Assembly (NCBI GenBank): GCA_029593505.1
Contig: JAKTNI010000002.1
Span: forward strand, 248,001 to 312,000
Reading direction: 5' to 3'
From: Streptococcus suis
GTDB lineage: Bacteria; Bacillota; Bacilli; Lactobacillales; Streptococcaceae
DNA length: 64,000 bases
The notes under the pieces were generated by a model. The model searched no databases and was not told where the DNA came from. It saw only the letters and a list, made by a program, of their open reading frames with translations. The position numbers and the translations under genes were made by a program. This document shows positions 38,097 to 47,561 of this stretch, one piece after another (positions within the stretch are counted from its first letter, which is position 1; each line of letters starts with the position of its first letter).

Positions 38097-38117
38097 AGTT
38101 ACTCAATATCATTGTAT

Positions 38118-39212
38118 TTATTTAAATGCACCATTCAATAGCACATTCATATCAATCTTCAAATCCATCTCTGCATTAGTTAATTGACCACTGACTGTTT
38201 TAGTAACTTTAGGTTCATCTGTATCTCGTAATACAACAGGTTGATTGTTTTCATCATAGGCAAATACAATCAGTTCTTTCCCATTAGAAGATATATATGC
38301 TTTTACAAATTCATACATCTGTTCTCCTTGATCTTCAAGCATACCATACCACTTAAATGAAGCTTTTTGTCCATTTACCGTCGCAAATTTCATCACCTCA
38401 TCTGGGGCAGCAACTTGATAATAATTTTTAGAAGTTGCTGGACTTAATTCAATAAAAGTTTGTTGCTGCTTCGTAGCATATTGATCCATCGTTGCTTTGA
38501 TTTTCTGTTTTTGAAGATTATTTTGAATCATAACAGTTCGATTGACCAGACGAGTAAATTTTTCCGATAGCCATTCATTTTCTGTTTTTCTAAAGTCTAA
38601 TGGTTTACTCGTACCACTTGCAAATGTACTATGAATCATAAAATCGTCACTCGTAGCTTTTGTATACAAAACCATTGGCTCTTTATTATGAATCACAAAT
38701 AAATAGAGATGACCTGACGTGTTGTCTTCAAAACCATCTATAACTAAATATTCATCGTCATGTTTACTCCACTCATCTAAGATATTCCAGTGAACCTGTT
38801 GACCATTAACTGTTATATTGTCAAACTCCGTTTGAACTAATTTATTTTCATCTAATCGTTCATAATGTTGCTTCATTTGATCAGCAAAGTCTTTCATGAT
38901 TTTATCATCAAAAGTACGTTGTAGTTCAATCACTTGTTTTACATCAACCAGCTCTCGAAACGGCACATTAGTATATCTTGGATCAAATAGTCCTACTTCT
39001 TGTTTAATTATTTGAGAATCATCTGAGTTTGTAATGGATTGACTCTCTTGGCTATCTTTTCCTACAGTTTGAGTTGTACTAGATGTAGAAGTTTCTTGAG
39101 AATCATGGTCTCCTAGATTCGAAGTGGTAGAATTCGGGAACATGGTTTTCCAAATAATCACTGCACCGAATAAAACAATTACAAAACTAACAAATACTTT
39201 TTCTTTCCTCAT
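38118..39212 (-). CDS. Membrane-anchored extracytoplasmic protein of unknown function
   Basis: This 364-residue protein begins MRKEKVFVSFVIVLFGAVII, a basic start plus one membrane helix without lipobox Cys. A Ser/Thr/Gln-rich linker follows (about residues 28-70), then about 290 residues of mixed strands and helices outside the cell. The two halves show weak internal similarity (a QHYE/QYA-type helix followed by W-rich strands, VNGQQVHWNIL and VNGQKASFKWYGML), as in a duplicated domain. No family is recognised with confidence. I chose the ATG at 39212 with AGGGTGA upstream. It stands alone between two copies of a diverged repeat. Confidence 0.75.
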   Translation of the reverse strand: MRKEKVFVSFVIVLFGAVIIWKTMFPNSTTSNLGDHDSQETSTSSTTQTVGKDSQESQSITNSDDSQIIKQEVGLFDPRYTNVPFRELVDVKQVIELQRTFDDKIMKDFADQMKQHYERLDENKLVQTEFDNITVNGQQVHWNILDEWSKHDDEYLVIDGFEDNTSGHLYLFVIHNKEPMVLYTKATSDDFMIHSTFASGTSKPLDFRKTENEWLSEKFTRLVNRTVMIQNNLQKQKIKATMDQYATKQQQTFIELSPATSKNYYQVAAPDEVMKFATVNGQKASFKWYGMLEDQGEQMYEFVKAYISSNGKELIVFAYDENNQPVVLRDTDEPKVTKTVSGQLTNAEMDLKIDMNVLLNGAFK

Positions 39213-39681
39213 ACTCGTCACCCTAAAAGGAAGTTTTACTATGTTCATTATATCAAAATTGTCTGTTTATCGGTAATTATCTGATCAAATAAATCAATTT
39301 TAACACCACTAATCAGTATACTCGAATTTATTTGTAAAACGAACTCGCTACACAACTTGCTTGGATATACCGAATAATTTGACAATAACTATAACTCGTA
39401 TACTATCAACAACGGATTGACTCCTAACCAAAAGAATTTCGAGTATTTTAAAATAGTTTCCATTTTTGAATCCAATTATTTGACATTAGCTCACACTTAC
39501 TAACTTTTATTTTTCTAGCACATAACACTTAACTAATTTCGACACAGAAAAAGATAACCGATAATATTCAATCATCTCTTAAAGTATTATTTTTTTACAA
39601 ATCTACAAGCTCTTGTAGATTACATTTAATAAGTACGAAAATCCACTTCGGACTTTCGACTTCCCTCTTTGTTCACTATCA
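39213..39681. other. Intergenic region with relic repeat and hairpins
   Basis: This gap contains repeat copy B (39404-39488), a near-palindrome AATCTACAAG/CTTGTAGATT at about 39600-39621, and a second hairpin CGAAAATCC/GGACTTTCG at about 39638-39660. Either hairpin may end the flippase transcript, but the T runs are poor. No small gene is convincing. Confidence 0.45.
39404..39488. repeat. Diverged direct repeat, copy B
   Basis: This is the second copy of the repeat at 37944-38029, about 1.4 kb away and on the other side of the 364-aa protein gene. Identity is high over the first 25 bases and patchy after. Confidence 0.65.
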
Positions 39682-41322
39682 TTATGTTAAACGTAATTTT
39701 CGACGCAATAATTGTGCACGGCTACCAATCAAACGGTCTAACTGACGGGTTTTCAAGGTTAATAGTGTAAAGATACAAACGCCAATACCACCTGAAATAA
39801 GAAGGTGAATGAAACTTGATACATAGCCAGTTGCCGGTAAAAATAGATTGAGGAGAAACTCAATACTCCAAACAAGTACTCCCATAACTGCAGAAATCCA
39901 GCTAATCGTGACAATATCTTTTATCACTATTTTATTATCAACTCCTATGACCGTATCAATCCGCTTATAGAATAGATATAACATGATTCCTAAACCAAAA
40001 ATTGTCGAGATAAAACCACCATACACTTGGAAGAAATAAATCATTGGTATTTGTAATATAATTTTTACCAACATACCGATAAGAAAATAATAAATAGCAC
40101 GCTTGTTTTCAAAAATCGCTTGAATGACAACGCTAATGACCGAATAAAGCCCCAACGGTAAAATAAGAAACAAATTCCAAACAAATAAATGAATAGCAAT
40201 CTCCTCAGACGGACCATAAAACATCATGTACAGAGGACGAGCCAATAAGACTGTTCCAACAATAGCTGGAATAGTAAAAATAAAGAGAATTTGTAAATTA
40301 TCAGCTACCAAATTGGAGGCTGCCTTCACATCTTTTTTTACAAATTTTTCTGTGATCAATGGTATCGCAACACTTCCAAGACTTAACGATACACCTATAA
40401 TCATCATCGTAATCTTGTTTGGGTTTGCCGACATATATGTGTATAACTCTAACAATTCTGAATTGGTATAGGCAGTAATTCGCTCCATTACTCTGATAAA
40501 GGTTACTTGATCAATAAATTGAAGCAACTGAATCGTCAATCCTAGAATAATAATTGGAATCGCATCTTTCAATGTCTCTTTAACGAGCTTACCTGTATTT
40601 ATCGAAACACTCTGTTTTTTCGCACGTACAATTTTACCAAGATACCCTTGTTTCCACACAGTATATACCAAAATAATCACGCTAGCAATCATTCCCACAA
40701 AAGCAGCAAAGGTGGATTGTACAACGGCATTAAGGTAATTGCCATCTCCTAATTTCATAATGATAAAGGTAGCTGCCAAAATCCAAATAACACGTACCAA
40801 CTGTTCAGCAAGCTGACTAATCGCATACGGTTTCATATCGTGTCTTCCTTGAAAAAAACCACGGAGAATGCTCATAGCAGGGAAGATAAATAAAGGCGGA
40901 ACCAAACTGTACATAACCGGAATTAACTTTTCTTTGGAACCTGAAGCTTCCGCCAACCATGGCGCGCTGATATACATGATACTTGCAAATATCACTCCAA
41001 AAACCAACATCAGCTTGAAAAACTCTCGCACCAAGTAGAGAGAAATTTCTTCTTTCCCCAAAACATTGTATCTAGCTACTTGCTTAGCAATCACTGTCGG
41101 CAAACCAGCTGTAGAAATCAAAAGAAAATTCGCATAAATTTGATAACCCATACTAAATAAAGCATTAGCTTCTGCTCGGTATTCACCGAGCCAAATATAC
41201 CACGGAATGATGTAGACCACTCCCAATAATCGACTAAGAATATTACCAGCAGTCAGCCAAGCTAATCCTTTAGCCATCGTTGCTTGTTCCTTTGATTGCT
41301 GAATCTCTACTTTTTCAGTCAT
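39682..41322 (-). CDS. Polysaccharide biosynthesis/flippase family protein (MurJ/SpoVB/YtgP-like)
   Basis: This 546-residue membrane protein has about 14 helices of the MOP exporter superfamily. An N-terminal amphipathic stretch (TMAKGLAWLTAGNILSRLLG) leads into helix 1, and FFQGRHDMKPYAISQLAEQ matches the SpoVB/YtgP subgroup. Relatives flip lipid II or other polyprenyl-linked precursors. It probably acts as a lipid II flippase in this cell, but that is inferred. It is a single minus-strand gene. Confidence 0.88.
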   Translation of the reverse strand: MTEKVEIQQSKEQATMAKGLAWLTAGNILSRLLGVVYIIPWYIWLGEYRAEANALFSMGYQIYANFLLISTAGLPTVIAKQVARYNVLGKEEISLYLVREFFKLMLVFGVIFASIMYISAPWLAEASGSKEKLIPVMYSLVPPLFIFPAMSILRGFFQGRHDMKPYAISQLAEQLVRVIWILAATFIIMKLGDGNYLNAVVQSTFAAFVGMIASVIILVYTVWKQGYLGKIVRAKKQSVSINTGKLVKETLKDAIPIIILGLTIQLLQFIDQVTFIRVMERITAYTNSELLELYTYMSANPNKITMMIIGVSLSLGSVAIPLITEKFVKKDVKAASNLVADNLQILFIFTIPAIVGTVLLARPLYMMFYGPSEEIAIHLFVWNLFLILPLGLYSVISVVIQAIFENKRAIYYFLIGMLVKIILQIPMIYFFQVYGGFISTIFGLGIMLYLFYKRIDTVIGVDNKIVIKDIVTISWISAVMGVLVWSIEFLLNLFLPATGYVSSFIHLLISGGIGVCIFTLLTLKTRQLDRLIGSRAQLLRRKLRLT

Positions 41323-41509
41323 GAATTACTAACTCTTTCTATCATATATACTAACTCTTACATTATAAACTTTTATGTTTCCGAAGTAAAATGCCAAACA
41401 ACAATAAATGAACCAACCACATCCATATCTTAATATACTATTCCACTACGAACTACTCCTTACCAATCAGACTCTGGTCATATGTATGACAGAGGATGGA
41501 CGACAATGT

Positions 41510-42421
41510 TTATAATTCATCTGCAATTTTATTAATTTTTCTTAAACGATGATTCACTCCACTCTTTGTAATCGGTGTCGTCAAACTATCAGCTAATTGC
41601 TGAATAGAATAATCTGGGTGTTGGATACGTAACTGGGCGACTTCTTGTAGCTCACCTGATAATTGATCCAATCCAATACTATCCATTATTTTTATAATAT
41701 TATTAATTGTCTTCATACTGGCATTGACTGTTTTGGCAATGTTTGCTGCCTCAGCATTTGTTGTTCGATTAAGGTCATTTCTTGCTTCACGTAAAAGCTT
41801 AATGTTTTCAAATTCGGTCTTAGCTTCATCTGCTCCAATAACCAGCAAGAAATCCATTATATCTTCTGCTCGTTGGAGATAGGTAACAGTTCCCTTAGTC
41901 CGTTCAATGACTTTAGCATCTAATAAAAATTTCTGCATCAGCTGAGCCAAATCATGAGCATGATCACTATAAACAGAAGCAATTTCCAATTGATATTTTC
42001 CTGTCTCTGGATTTTTCACCGAGCCACTCGCTAAAAAAGCACCACGTAAATAAGCTTGACTCCACGAATCATTTTCTAGAACTGATGGCGAAATACCTGT
42101 TTCTAAACCAAAGAAGCTATCTGCTAGATATAAATCATTTAGTATATCATTGACACCCTCTTCAATCCACACAGCGTATACTCTATTTTTCTTGAGATTG
42201 ATTTTTTGATGATGGCGAATTGTTGCCTTAATATCGTAGAAATTCCACAACATTTCATAGATATGTCTAGCTATTTTCGCATTTTCTGTACTAATGGATA
42301 ACGTTAAGCCAGAGGATGCTAGCCCTAAACTACCAGATAATTTAATAATTGCAGCTAACTCACTTTTATTCTGACTAGACTGCATCAAAAGCTCTTCTTT
42401 CACTTGAACGGTAAAACTCAT
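41510..42421 (-). CDS. whiA: Sporulation-type regulator WhiA
   Basis: This 303-residue protein has an N-terminal LAGLIDADG-like domain ([12 protein letters not shown], then the [20 protein letters not shown] core) and a C-terminal HTH ([13 protein letters not shown], then [19 protein letters not shown]). WhiA affects division and chromosome segregation in Firmicutes. It is the last gene of rapZ-yvcK-whiA and overlaps yvcK by 4 bases. Confidence 0.95.
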   Translation of the reverse strand: MSFTVQVKEELLMQSSQNKSELAAIIKLSGSLGLASSGLTLSISTENAKIARHIYEMLWNFYDIKATIRHHQKINLKKNRVYAVWIEEGVNDILNDLYLADSFFGLETGISPSVLENDSWSQAYLRGAFLASGSVKNPETGKYQLEIASVYSDHAHDLAQLMQKFLLDAKVIERTKGTVTYLQRAEDIMDFLLVIGADEAKTEFENIKLLREARNDLNRTTNAEAANIAKTVNASMKTINNIIKIMDSIGLDQLSGELQEVAQLRIQHPDYSIQQLADSLTTPITKSGVNHRLRKINKIADEL

Positions 42422-43392
42422 GAGCGCACCTGTAAAATCTTAAGGAGCTCTTCTACGACTAAGTCTCCATCATGAAAAGCACCACCATTTTCCAAGCATA
42501 AAAAATTGGAAGAAATAATGCGTCGAGCTTGCTTTTGTAATCCTAGAAAATCATGCTTTACCTGAATAAGGTATTCATCAAACTGATGAGCATCCATATA
42601 ATCTTGTGGAACTGGCTCAATATTGACTAAAACGGTATCAATAAACTTCTCACCGAGATGAGCGTTTAATACTGATACATGGTCTGCATCCGAGAAAAAT
42701 TCGGTTTCACCTCGTTGTGTCATAATATTACACACATAGGTTACCTCTGCCTCTGTTTCTCTCAAAGCCTTACCAATATCTGAAATCATCAAATTCGGTA
42801 AAATGGAAGTAAATAAGGATCCCGGTCCAATCACAATCATATCGCTATCCATAATAGTTTCCACTACTTGACGGCTCGCCTTAGGCTCATCATTGTTATA
42901 AGAATTCGTCACATAAACATGGTCAATCATTCCTTGATGTTTCGCAATTTTACTTTCACCAGATACTTCTGAGCCATCTGTAAAAACAGCATGAAGCGTC
43001 AAAGCTTGCTCACTAGAAGGATAAATTCGTCCCGTTGTATGAAAAAAACGAGTTAACAAGCGCATGGCATTATACGTAGAACCCTGCATCTCCGAAATGC
43101 CAGCAATAATCAAATTTCCAAGTGGATGTCCCGCCAATGGACCATCTGAAGAAGCAAAACGATATTGGAAAATTTGTTCATACAATTTAGGCATATCAGA
43201 CATTGCTAAGAGAACATTTCGTAAATCTCCGGGAGGTGTCATTTGCAAAGCTTGACGAATCTCACCAGATGAACCACCATCATCGGCTACTGTGACAACA
43301 GCAGTAATCTCTACATCCTTATCTCGCAAACTTTTCAAAATAACTGGTATCCCTGTGCCGCCACCAATAACAGTAATTTTAGGTTTTCTCAT
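42418..43392 (-). CDS. yvcK: YvcK-family gluconeogenesis factor (CofD-like)
   Basis: This 324-residue protein has a CofD-like fold: [17 protein letters not shown], then [15 protein letters not shown], the [14 protein letters not shown] segment, and [21 protein letters not shown] [15 protein letters not shown]. YvcK is needed for growth on gluconeogenic sources and for cell shape, and binds UDP-sugars in Bacillus. It overlaps both neighbours by 4 bases. Confidence 0.93.
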   Translation of the reverse strand: MRKPKITVIGGGTGIPVILKSLRDKDVEITAVVTVADDGGSSGEIRQALQMTPPGDLRNVLLAMSDMPKLYEQIFQYRFASSDGPLAGHPLGNLIIAGISEMQGSTYNAMRLLTRFFHTTGRIYPSSEQALTLHAVFTDGSEVSGESKIAKHQGMIDHVYVTNSYNNDEPKASRQVVETIMDSDMIVIGPGSLFTSILPNLMISDIGKALRETEAEVTYVCNIMTQRGETEFFSDADHVSVLNAHLGEKFIDTVLVNIEPVPQDYMDAHQFDEYLIQVKHDFLGLQKQARRIISSNFLCLENGGAFHDGDLVVEELLKILQVRS

Positions 43393-44276
43393 GAACGATT
43401 AACCGTCTCTTTCCGCTTATCTTTATCACGATGGCTACGATTGACAATCCAATTCTCTTCCAAATCGTCAGCTAATCTCTTGGCAAAAGCAACACTTCGG
43501 TGTTGACCGCCAGTACAACCTATCGCAATGGTCAAAACTGACTTACCCTCTCTCTGATACCCGGGTAATATTGGATTGATTAACCCAAATAAATGATGAT
43601 AAAATTCTTCTGATTCATTATGATTCATAACATAATCAAAAACTGGCTGGTCCAGACCAGTCAATGGTCGTAAATCCAATTGATAATAAGGATTCGGTAA
43701 AAAACGTACATCAAACACTAAATCTGCATCTAATGGCAATCCATACTTGAAACCAAACGAAACAATTTCAATACGAAATGATGACGGATCATCTGAGCTA
43801 GCAAACTGTTCTGAAATAGCCAGTCTCAGATTGCGTGGTGTTAATTCAGTTGTATCAATCACATGTTGGCTCATATTTTTAAGAGGAGCTAGTAGTTCAC
43901 GTTCTAACTGAATTCCATCCAAAACGCGACCGTCTGCTGCTAGCGGATGTGACCGTCGAGTTTCTTTATAACGAGCAACTAACTCACTATCAGTCGCATC
44001 TAAAAATAGAACTTTGAAATCCATATCTTCAGATACTTCTATTTCATCAAAAATAGTGCGAATTTCCGAAAAAAATGACCGACTACGCATATCGACAACA
44101 AGAGCAATCTTATCATTATCTTTACTATAACGAATCAACTCTAAAAATTTTGGTAATAAAGTCGGTGGCATATTATCAATTGTAAAATATCCCAAATCTT
44201 CAAACGATTGAATCGCTACTGTCTTACCTGCTCCAGACATGCCTGTAACAATCACTACATGGAGTTTATCTGGCAT
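43389..44276 (-). CDS. rapZ: RNase adapter protein RapZ
   Basis: This 295-residue P-loop protein has Walker [13 protein letters not shown] and the RapZ signatures [18 protein letters not shown], plus [11 protein letters not shown] near the C-terminus. In E. coli it steers a small RNA controlling glmS; in Firmicutes (YvcJ) it has GTPase activity and affects competence. Its ribosome site is a run of nine G, 5 bases from the ATG. The gene begins 17 bases after ridA and is coupled to yvcK. Confidence 0.94.
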   Translation of the reverse strand: MPDKLHVVIVTGMSGAGKTVAIQSFEDLGYFTIDNMPPTLLPKFLELIRYSKDNDKIALVVDMRSRSFFSEIRTIFDEIEVSEDMDFKVLFLDATDSELVARYKETRRSHPLAADGRVLDGIQLERELLAPLKNMSQHVIDTTELTPRNLRLAISEQFASSDDPSSFRIEIVSFGFKYGLPLDADLVFDVRFLPNPYYQLDLRPLTGLDQPVFDYVMNHNESEEFYHHLFGLINPILPGYQREGKSVLTIAIGCTGGQHRSVAFAKRLADDLEENWIVNRSHRDKDKRKETVNRS

Positions 44277-44281
44277 CGTTT

Positions 44282-44290
44282 CCCCCCCCC
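44282..44290 (-). promoter_or_regulatory. Poly-G (9) Shine-Dalgarno of rapZ
   Basis: On the minus strand nine G stand 3 bases after the ridA stop and 5 bases before the rapZ ATG. This replaces a normal AGGAGG. A homopolymer of this length can change by slippage and so alter rapZ translation. Confidence 0.55.
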
Positions 44291-44293
44291 TTT

Positions 44294-44671
44294 TTAGTCA
44301 ACCAATGCAATTACTTCTATCTCTACTTTAACATCACGTGGCAAACGAGCTACTTCTACGGCTGAACGAGCTGGAAATGCACCTGAAAACGCTGTCTGAT
44401 ACACAGCATTAAAAGCAGCAAAATCATTCATATCCTTAAGAAAACAAGTGGTTTTTACCACATTATCAAAATTCGTTCCTGCTGCTGCCAAGATCGCCGC
44501 AATATTTTTCAAAACTTGCTCAGTTTGCTCTTCAATCGTCTCTCCAACTACCTCTCCTGTTTCGGGTGATAACGGTACTTGTCCAGATGCAAATAAAAAA
44601 TTACCTACAACCTTTCCTTGAACATATGGTCCAATCGCTGCTGGTGCTTGATCTGTATGAATTGTTTTCAT
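44294..44671 (-). CDS. ridA: RidA-family enamine/imine deaminase
   Basis: This 125-residue member of the YjgF/YER057c/UK114 family starts [20 protein letters not shown], has the [17 protein letters not shown] core and the conserved Arg in [21 protein letters not shown]. It hydrolyses reactive 2-aminoacrylate made by PLP enzymes. It lies directly upstream of rapZ. Confidence 0.94.
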   Translation of the reverse strand: MKTIHTDQAPAAIGPYVQGKVVGNFLFASGQVPLSPETGEVVGETIEEQTEQVLKNIAAILAAAGTNFDNVVKTTCFLKDMNDFAAFNAVYQTAFSGAFPARSAVEVARLPRDVKVEIEVIALVD

Positions 44672-44856
44672 GTCATTGTCTCCTTGTTATTTTCTAAATC
44701 TATTATAGCATAAGTTCTAGTAAATCTATCTACTCATTCTTACTGAAAAAAGCGGCACTCATTTATCCAAACAAGAAACAAACTGAACAAACAAATCGTC
44801 TCTCTTCACCATTTTTGATATAATAGAAAATAGTAACAACTAGAAAAGGATTACAT

Positions 44857-45684
44857 ATGAAACTTATTTCATGGAATATTGATTCCCTCAATGCAGCTCT
44901 AACAGCTGAATCTCCTCGCGCATTACTATCACGCGCTGTTATTGATACACTAGTCGCCGAAAATGCCGATATCATCGCCATCCAAGAAACAAAACTATCC
45001 GATAAAGGACCGACCAAAAAGCATTTAGAGCTGTTAAACAATTACTTTCCCAATTACAATAACACTTGGCGCTCATCTGTTGAACCCGCTCGCAAAGGCT
45101 ATGCAGGTACTCTCTTTCTCTACAAAAATCATCTGACTCCAACGATTACGTTTCCAGAAATTGGAGCACCAACTACTATGGATTCAGAAGGACGCATCAT
45201 TACATTGGAATTTGAAAACTTTTACGTTACACAAGTCTACACTCCAAACGCAGGTGACGGTCTAAAAAGATTGGCAGAACGTCAACTATGGGACCAGCAA
45301 TACGCAGCATACCTAGAAGAATTAGATCGTGAAAAACCAGTTCTAGCTACTGGTGATTACAATGTTGCCCATAAAGAAATTGACCTTGCCAATCCTTCTA
45401 GTAATCGTCAATCTCCCGGCTTTACAGATGAAGAGCGTGAAGGTTTTACCAATCTGCTTGCTAAAGGTTTTACAGACACCTTTAGACATTTGCACGGTAA
45501 TGTTCCAAACACTTATACTTGGTGGGCTCAACGTAGTCGTACGAGTAAAATAAATAATACAGGCTGGAGAATTGATTATTGGTTAGTGAGCAATAGACTA
45601 TCTGATAAGGTTACCAAATCAGATATGATTGATTCTGGTCCTCGTCAAGATCATACACCAATCATAATGGAAATTGATATCTAA
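44857..45684 (+). CDS. exoA: Exodeoxyribonuclease III
   Basis: This 275-residue AP endonuclease/exonuclease has the expected motif order: SWNIDSLNA, AIQETKLSD (metal Glu), TPNAGDGL, ATGDYNVAHKEIDLANP, WRIDYWLVS and the terminal DHTPI. It repairs abasic sites. An extended -10 (TTGATATAAT, 44815-44824) and AAAGGA precede the gene. A terminator follows. Confidence 0.96.
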   Translation: MKLISWNIDSLNAALTAESPRALLSRAVIDTLVAENADIIAIQETKLSDKGPTKKHLELLNNYFPNYNNTWRSSVEPARKGYAGTLFLYKNHLTPTITFPEIGAPTTMDSEGRIITLEFENFYVTQVYTPNAGDGLKRLAERQLWDQQYAAYLEELDREKPVLATGDYNVAHKEIDLANPSSNRQSPGFTDEEREGFTNLLAKGFTDTFRHLHGNVPNTYTWWAQRSRTSKINNTGWRIDYWLVSNRLSDKVTKSDMIDSGPRQDHTPIIMEIDI

Positions 45685-45698
45685 ATTATAGCCATTTA

Positions 45699-45726
45699 AA
45701 CAGTTTACACATCTGTGTAGACTGTT
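45699..45726 (+). terminator. Intrinsic terminator of exoA
   Basis: AACAGTTTACACA pairs with TGTGTAGACTGTT (one mismatch), followed by CTTTTCTAT. Confidence 0.7.
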
Positions 45727-45741
45727 CTTTTCTATCATTTT

Positions 45742-45770
45742 TTGAAAACGTATACATTTTGTGATATAAT
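45742..45770 (+). promoter_or_regulatory. Promoter of the cation efflux gene
   Basis: TTGAAA (45742-45747), a 17-base spacer and TATAAT (45765-45770) with a TG upstream lie 28 bases before the ATG. Confidence 0.75.
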
Positions 45771-45798
45771 ATAAATATAAACTAGTTAAGGAGGAGTT

Positions 45799-46698
45799 AT
45801 GAACCACAAACAAATCGAACGTCGCTCACTAAGTATATCTGCCATGGTAAATGGAATCAGTGGAACAGCAGGTATCATCGTCTATATCATTACTGGTTTA
45901 AATGCACTCCTATTAGACGGAGTATTCTCTCTAATAGCATTTATTTCATCCCTAGTTGCCTTTTATATATCGAAAAATAGCCATCGAACTACAAAGACAT
46001 TTCCACAAGGGATGTATTTCTTAGAACCGCTCTATGCTACTATGAAGTCTTTGGCTACCCTGCTGTTGCTCTTTTTTGCAGTGCTTGAAACAAGTGCTAC
46101 CGCTTTTGCTTACTTTTTCCACAGTATCGGACATCCAATGACAACAGGACCTGCCTTGCCCTATACCATTATTATGTTTTTAGTTTATATAACACTTTAT
46201 TTTTATAATCGATACATGAGTTCAAAAGTCAATCACATGTCTACGATTATATTAGCTGAAGCAAAAGGAAATTTGATTGACGGACTCATTTCTGGAGCTA
46301 TTGGACTAGCAGTTCTACTACTCTTCTTTATTGAAAGAGATGGACCCTTAGGATTTATTCATTATACAGGTGATTTTTTCCTGACAACTATCTTAGCTTG
46401 CTTCTCTTTCAAAGAACCTTGGCAGGGACTAATTTCGTCCTTTAAAGAATTAGCTAACGGAACGGTTCAAGCTCCAGAGATACAAGCTTCTGTCTCTCAC
46501 ATTTTATCTAAATATTTGGAAAAAGATGCTGATGATGTTGACATTCATATTTTTAAACAAGGAATGAATATACGAGTAAAAATTCACCTTCACAATGTTC
46601 AGCAAACTGCCATCCCAAAACTAATAGAAGATAAGGAGCAGATGCTCTATCTACTAAGAAAGAAACATGAATCAATCTCAGTTGAATATACCCTATAA
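45799..46698 (+). CDS. Cation diffusion facilitator family transporter
   Basis: This 299-residue protein has about six membrane segments followed by a cytoplasmic C-terminal domain (about residues 215-299). Family marks are LLLDGVFSLIAFISSLVAF (Asp in helix 2) and EAKGNLIDGLISGAIGL (Asp in helix 5). These replace the usual HxxxD with weaker residues, so metal specificity is uncertain. It probably exports a divalent cation such as manganese, zinc or iron. It is a single gene with its own promoter and a shared terminator. Confidence 0.85.
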   Translation: MNHKQIERRSLSISAMVNGISGTAGIIVYIITGLNALLLDGVFSLIAFISSLVAFYISKNSHRTTKTFPQGMYFLEPLYATMKSLATLLLLFFAVLETSATAFAYFFHSIGHPMTTGPALPYTIIMFLVYITLYFYNRYMSSKVNHMSTIILAEAKGNLIDGLISGAIGLAVLLLFFIERDGPLGFIHYTGDFFLTTILACFSFKEPWQGLISSFKELANGTVQAPEIQASVSHILSKYLEKDADDVDIHIFKQGMNIRVKIHLHNVQQTAIPKLIEDKEQMLYLLRKKHESISVEYTL

Positions 46699-46705
46699 CA
46701 GATTA

Positions 46706-46733
46706 AAAATCTCGGTCTATAAACCGAGATTTT
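46706..46733. terminator. Bidirectional terminator
   Basis: AAAATCTCGGT pairs with ACCGAGATTTT over a 6-base loop. It serves the cation transporter and the convergent Spx/ArsC-like gene, whose stop codon lies inside the stem. Confidence 0.75.
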
Positions 46734-47070
46734 CGTATTTTGTTCGATAACCAATTTGTACTATTTTACCGTCTTTAATCAACAAAGGACGCTTGATTAA
46801 CATCCCATCATTAGCTAATAAATCCAGAGCTTCGTCTAATGATAAACTGGAAAATCTTTCTTTTAAACCAAGTTGACGGTAGCTATTACCGGAAGTATTA
46901 AAATACTTTTTCAATTCCAAACCAGTAGCTTCCATCCAAGCTTTTAACTCTTCAGCACTTGGTGGAGTTGATTTAATATCGATTGCTTCAAACGTTACTC
47001 CCAACTTCTGTAATTCAGCCTTAGCCGCTCGACAAGTTGAGCATTTAGGATATTCATAATACAAAATCAT
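46717..47070 (-). CDS. ArsC/Spx-family thioredoxin-like protein
   Basis: This 117-residue protein starts ILYYEYPKCSTCRAAKAEL with a CxxC redox pair and carries the family's FNTSGNSYRQLGLKE and LIKRPLLIKDGKIVQIGYRT regions. It may be a glutaredoxin-like arsenate-reductase homologue or Spx/MgsR-type regulator; the RPLL stretch is shared by both. No arsenic genes are nearby. It overlaps the upstream ogt gene by 4 bases. Confidence 0.87.
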   Translation of the reverse strand: MILYYEYPKCSTCRAAKAELQKLGVTFEAIDIKSTPPSAEELKAWMEATGLELKKYFNTSGNSYRQLGLKERFSSLSLDEALDLLANDGMLIKRPLLIKDGKIVQIGYRTKYENLGL

Positions 47071-47561
47071 TTTTTCACCTCAAATTGTGGATTCTCATGT
47101 TTCAACAGCCAGATCTTCTTATCTAGACCTCCTGCATAACCTGTTAATTGTCCTTTACTTCCTACTACTCTATGACAGGGAACAATGATTGAAAAAGGAT
47201 TGCGTCCAACAGCACCACCAACAGCTTGACTAGAATGTACGTTTAATTGTTTAGCAATTTGTCCATAGGATACTGTTTCACCAAATGGAATTTCTTGCAA
47301 CAATTCCCAGACCTTCACCTGAAATGCTGTACCTCTCATATCCAATCTTAGATGACGAAAATCTGGGCATTGACCTAAAAAATATTCTGCAAACAACTGA
47401 CTTGTCTCCTCAAAAATACCATCAGACTGGAAGCAAATCATCTCTGCTATCCCTTTTTCAAAGTGCTTCTGGTCTTCAAACCACGCTCCAACTAACCCCT
47501 TTGAACTAGCAACTAGAGACATATTGCCTATAGGAGTAGATATGATTTGTTTCTTCAGCAT
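47067..47561 (-). CDS. ogt: Methylated-DNA-[protein]-cysteine S-methyltransferase
   Basis: This 164-residue repair protein has the suicide active site IIVPCHRVVGSKG and the DNA-recognition HTH VSYGQIAKQLNVHSSQAVGG. It removes O6-alkyl groups from guanine. It starts where serA ends and overlaps the ArsC-like gene, so it belongs to the serC-GNAT-serA-ogt run. Confidence 0.95.
   Translation of the reverse strand: MLKKQIISTPIGNMSLVASSKGLVGAWFEDQKHFEKGIAEMICFQSDGIFEETSQLFAEYFLGQCPDFRHLRLDMRGTAFQVKVWELLQEIPFGETVSYGQIAKQLNVHSSQAVGGAVGRNPFSIIVPCHRVVGSKGQLTGYAGGLDKKIWLLKHENPQFEVKK

Larger units (their letters stand above)
37681..38117. other. Intergenic region with relic repeat, pyrH upstream
   Basis: This 437-base gap holds the pyrH leader, one copy of an 86-base diverged direct repeat, and the terminator of the 364-aa protein. 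A plus-strand TTGACA near 37813 and an inverted TATACC/GGTATA pair (37836-37855) have no downstream gene and look like relics. Confidence 0.5.
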
